Part shown: one piece after another, positions 31,990-34,523 of the stretch
Position numbering within the stretch: the stretch's first letter is position 1
Layout: each line of letters starts with the position of its first letter
Origin: Paenibacillus oryzae
GTDB lineage: Bacteria; Bacillota; Bacilli; Paenibacillales; Paenibacillaceae
Assembly (NCBI RefSeq): GCF_001675045.1
Contig: NZ_LYPA01000021.1
Coordinates: 1-34,523, forward strand
DNA length: 34,523 nucleotides
Direction of reading: 5' to 3'
Program-made: the position numbers and the translations under genes
The notes under the pieces: generated by a model
Database searches by the model: none
Told to the model about the DNA's origin: nothing
Seen by the model: only the letters and a program-made list of their open reading frames with translations

Positions 31990-34308
31990 TTAGGCTTCCA
32001 GAGCGCTATGGCGCAGGTAGCTGCCTGGCGTGCAGCCGTAAGCCTCCTTGAACTTTTTAATGAAATAAGCGACCGTTGCGTATCCTACCTCTCCTGCCAC
32101 CTGCTCGATTGTCATCGTATTGCTTTCAATAAGCTCCTTGGCCCGTTCCATGCGGCTGCTGGTGACGTATTCCGTATAGGTCACGCCCGTTTCTTCTTTA
32201 AAAAGCTTGCTCAAATATTTGGGGCTAATAAACGCTTTGGCGGCAACGGCATCCAGGGACAAATCCTGTGACAGATTGCCCAGAATATATTGTTTGGCTG
32301 CTTCGACGCTGGAGGTTGAGCGGTCGTTGTTTCTTTTCTCCATCTGCTCCATATACGTTGTGATGGCTTCAACAAGCCAATCCCGAAAAACGAAGATATC
32401 ATGCTTTTTTTCATATTGATGATAGTAATCCAACGCGCCTCCAGCGGGCGGCTGATAACGGACGCTTTTTAAGCATTCGCTGAATACAAAAACGGTATTT
32501 GCCATAATGTAATGGCAATAGTCGGCAGAATAATGGCCTTCGCGCATGTGGGAGACTAGCTGTTCAACTGCGGATAAGGTTTCAGGAAGCTGGCGCGCAT
32601 GCAGCTTCTCTCTAAAGCGGATCAGCAGCGGCTGCGGAATTTCTTCGATACTGCTCTCCCGGGACAGCAGCCCGATATCCTTCAGAATGGATGACTCAGG
32701 ATAGAAATAGCCATATTTCATAAGTGTGACGGCTTCCTTATAGCTTTGGTGAACGTCCATAATGTCTGATACCGGGGAGCCCCAAGACAGTTGAAGCTGC
32801 ATTTGGACATGCTGCTGCCCAGCCGCCAAAACATAGCGGGACAGGTGCTCCAACAGCTCATCCTCATTCCGCTCGGAAAACAGCAGCACGGCTATCTTTT
32901 TGTCCGGCAGCTCTTGGGCGATGATGCGGGCGTCCGGCAGGGACAAAGCCTCCAGTTGGTTAATAATTCCGTACATCATGTATTGCAAATTGCGGAAATC
33001 CAGCTTGGCCAAAGCCTCGCCGGAGTGCACGATCATGCAGCAATAGCTGGGGTACTCCCGGTCAATGCTCAGAAATTGAAGCTCCTCCGCCAATTTTTCG
33101 CGAGTGTAGCTATTGTTGAGCAGGTTCAGCACCACATTATGCCGAATGGCCAAGCTGTTGGCCTGAAGCGTCTCCTCCAGGCTGCTTACTTTATCGTTAA
33201 GACGGGAAAAAGCGGAGTCAATAAGCCGAAATTCGTTGCCCGAGGGGTCGGTCATATGGCCGGATAACCCTCTGATTTTTCCCGCCAGCCGTTTGATCGG
33301 GCGATAGGTGGCCCTGGCAAATATGGCGGACAGCAGGATGCCAATCGCAATCGCGGCTATTCCAATGCCAAGCACCAGCTTTTGCACAAAAATCGACTTT
33401 TGGTAAAACAGATGGGAAGGCACGGCGCTGTATAGCTTCCAATCCACGGAATTAAAGGCCTGATAGGAAACGAACTGCTGAACGCCGTTTATGGAATCGT
33501 TAAAGCTGCCGGCTTTTTCCTTTGCCAGAATCGTCTTGAAGATGCTTGCGCTGTAAGCGGCGCTCATCGCCGATGCTTCTTGGCCGTGATCATTGATGGG
33601 ATTTCCGTAGGCGTCGAGCACAAACGTCCCCCTATAGCTTAAGGACAACTTATCCGCCAAGATGGCATTAATCGCGCTTTCCTTCACATCGATTGCAATA
33701 ATGAGCTCGCTGTTTGCGCCTGAAGCCTGGTAAGGATAACCGTGTGCGTACGTTAGCAAAGCCTCGCCTTTTCCGCCGGACAAGCTGGAGAAGATATCCT
33801 GCGGCACTAGGCGGACCGGGGTCCAGAGACTATTTTGCTTATTGCTCCTCATACCGCCCACCCAGTCCGCAAAATAGGGATAGCTGTTTCCTTGGTCAAC
33901 GTTGAAGACAAGTCCATAGAGGGATGAAATCATTCTGTTTTGGCCGGGGCTATAGAGATGCACCGCATGAATGATATCGGAGTTGCCGGTTACCTTTGAT
34001 TTGAGCACTTCTTGAAGCTCGAGCGCCTTGCTGGGGCTGCTTGCAAAGGAAGCATCCGCAAACGCGCGGACATCCGCTGTTTTATTCAACGATAAATCCA
34101 GATAAATTTGCTTCACCCGCTGAAGCACTGATGTTTCAATGGTTTGGGCGGCATTGGCCAGCACAAGCTGGTTTCTATTGCGCAGCTCTTCCTTATAGGC
34201 GCCGGAAAAATAAACATAAAAGGCCGAACAAAGAAGAAGCACGATAACAAGCACGATGGATATATAGGAAACAGCCAGGTTGGCCAATATCGAGCTCCAT
34301 TTTTTCAC
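31990..34308 (-). CDS. Membrane-anchored AraC-family sensor/regulator (YesN-type output)
   Basis: The 772-residue protein has a transmembrane helix at about 12-34, an extracytoplasmic Cache-like domain to about 305, and a second helix at about 309-331. A short HAMP-like stretch (ARATYRPIKRLAGKIRGL) and a coiled region follow. The cytoplasmic part ends in an AraC helix-turn-helix pair at about 665-768 (FISPKYLSKLFKEETG, VGYATVAYFIKKFKEAYG). It probably senses an outside sugar or a loaded binding protein and activates transport or hydrolase genes. No kinase or receiver domain is present. GTG 34308 follows GGGAGA. The lipoprotein gene downstream is likely co-transcribed or its target. Confidence 0.9.
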   Translation of the reverse strand: MKKWSSILANLAVSYISIVLVIVLLLCSAFYVYFSGAYKEELRNRNQLVLANAAQTIETSVLQRVKQIYLDLSLNKTADVRAFADASFASSPSKALELQEVLKSKVTGNSDIIHAVHLYSPGQNRMISSLYGLVFNVDQGNSYPYFADWVGGMRSNKQNSLWTPVRLVPQDIFSSLSGGKGEALLTYAHGYPYQASGANSELIIAIDVKESAINAILADKLSLSYRGTFVLDAYGNPINDHGQEASAMSAAYSASIFKTILAKEKAGSFNDSINGVQQFVSYQAFNSVDWKLYSAVPSHLFYQKSIFVQKLVLGIGIAAIAIGILLSAIFARATYRPIKRLAGKIRGLSGHMTDPSGNEFRLIDSAFSRLNDKVSSLEETLQANSLAIRHNVVLNLLNNSYTREKLAEELQFLSIDREYPSYCCMIVHSGEALAKLDFRNLQYMMYGIINQLEALSLPDARIIAQELPDKKIAVLLFSERNEDELLEHLSRYVLAAGQQHVQMQLQLSWGSPVSDIMDVHQSYKEAVTLMKYGYFYPESSILKDIGLLSRESSIEEIPQPLLIRFREKLHARQLPETLSAVEQLVSHMREGHYSADYCHYIMANTVFVFSECLKSVRYQPPAGGALDYYHQYEKKHDIFVFRDWLVEAITTYMEQMEKRNNDRSTSSVEAAKQYILGNLSQDLSLDAVAAKAFISPKYLSKLFKEETGVTYTEYVTSSRMERAKELIESNTMTIEQVAGEVGYATVAYFIKKFKEAYGCTPGSYLRHSALEA

Positions 34309-34437
34309 TCTGCTTCTCTCCCATCCTCAAATATCTATCTAACAGGATAAGACATTCCGATTAACTCCATTCCCTTAAAAGATTAAATGAATGTAAAGAA
34401 AGCGCTGCTGGAGTAATAACCGTTTCGGGTAGTTTTT

Positions 34438-34446
34438 TGGTATAAT
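34438..34446 (+). promoter_or_regulatory. Extended -10 promoter at the right edge
   Basis: TGG-TATAAT is a perfect extended -10 in the region upstream of the divergent sensor gene. No clear -35 is seen. Confidence 0.55.
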
Positions 34447-34477
34447 AGCCTCTCGGAATTAGAGCCGGGCTAAAGGG

Positions 34478-34523
34478 GTGGAAGTGGGGGCGACGAATCT
34501 GTGGAGCTGGAAATCCTGGAATA
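34478..34523 (+). CDS. Possible start of a plus-strand gene, cut by the window edge
   Basis: GTG 34478 (or GTG 34484) follows AAAGGGG and opens a frame to the edge with 15 codons, rich in Trp (NLWSWKSW). It lies about 32 bases behind the promoter at 34438. The family cannot be recognised from so little. A transport or sugar-utilisation gene would fit the divergent sensor, but this is only inference. Confidence 0.35.
   Translation, partial: MEVGATNLWSWKSWN

Overview
The window looks like a chromosomal segment of a Paenibacillus-type Firmicute. The reasons are AGGAGG-type ribosome binding sites, frequent GTG starts, extended -10 (TGn-TATAAT) promoters, two exported proteins with S-layer-homology (SLH) repeats, a membrane-anchored AraC/YesN-type sensor next to an LplA-like lipoprotein, and a HelD-type RNA polymerase recycling ATPase. 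I see no rRNA, tRNA, CRISPR array, transposase or phage gene. Most genes are single-gene units closed by intrinsic terminators.

Left part (1-12142). A DUF3626 protein follows a possible small cysteine-containing ORF. Then come an exported SxxK serine hydrolase with a large extra C-terminal region, an AraC regulator with a GyrI-like ligand domain, and a TetM/EF-G-like ribosomal-protection-type GTPase. A stand-alone GIY-YIG protein has both signature tyrosines replaced by Phe. It is followed by a membrane-anchored alpha/beta hydrolase, an NSS-family sodium symporter, a solitary TrpB with a shortened loop, and a two-P-loop ATPase on the minus strand.

Middle part (12143-24095). A 1627-residue surface protein carries an L-type lectin domain, six modules of exactly 90 residues (the central four in an A-B-A-B pattern), Ig-like domains and SLH repeats. 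A general-stress FMN-binding protein faces it. A divergent gene encodes an XRE helix-turn-helix joined by a low-complexity linker to a DnaA domain I-like region, and an MFS exporter lies 79 bp behind it. An SLH-GH18 protein and a methyltransferase-TPR protein converge on a long shared hairpin. The 385-bp region upstream of the methyltransferase holds two opposed promoters and stacked terminator-like hairpins.

Right part (24096-34523). HelD is followed by an ArsR-type repressor with an 18-bp operator abutting its -10 box, which probably controls itself and the aldehyde dehydrogenase behind it. Then come a DUF1992 protein, alanine dehydrogenase, and a minus-strand pair of membrane AraC sensor and solute-binding lipoprotein with no permease genes beside it. 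A promoter and the first codons of an unidentified plus-strand gene lie at the right edge.

The best candidates for something undescribed are the XRE-DnaA domain I fusion with its palindromes (18036-18815), the overlapping opposed leaders at 23809-24095, and the Phe-substituted GIY-YIG protein. All calls come from reading the sequence by eye. No database or structure search was run.
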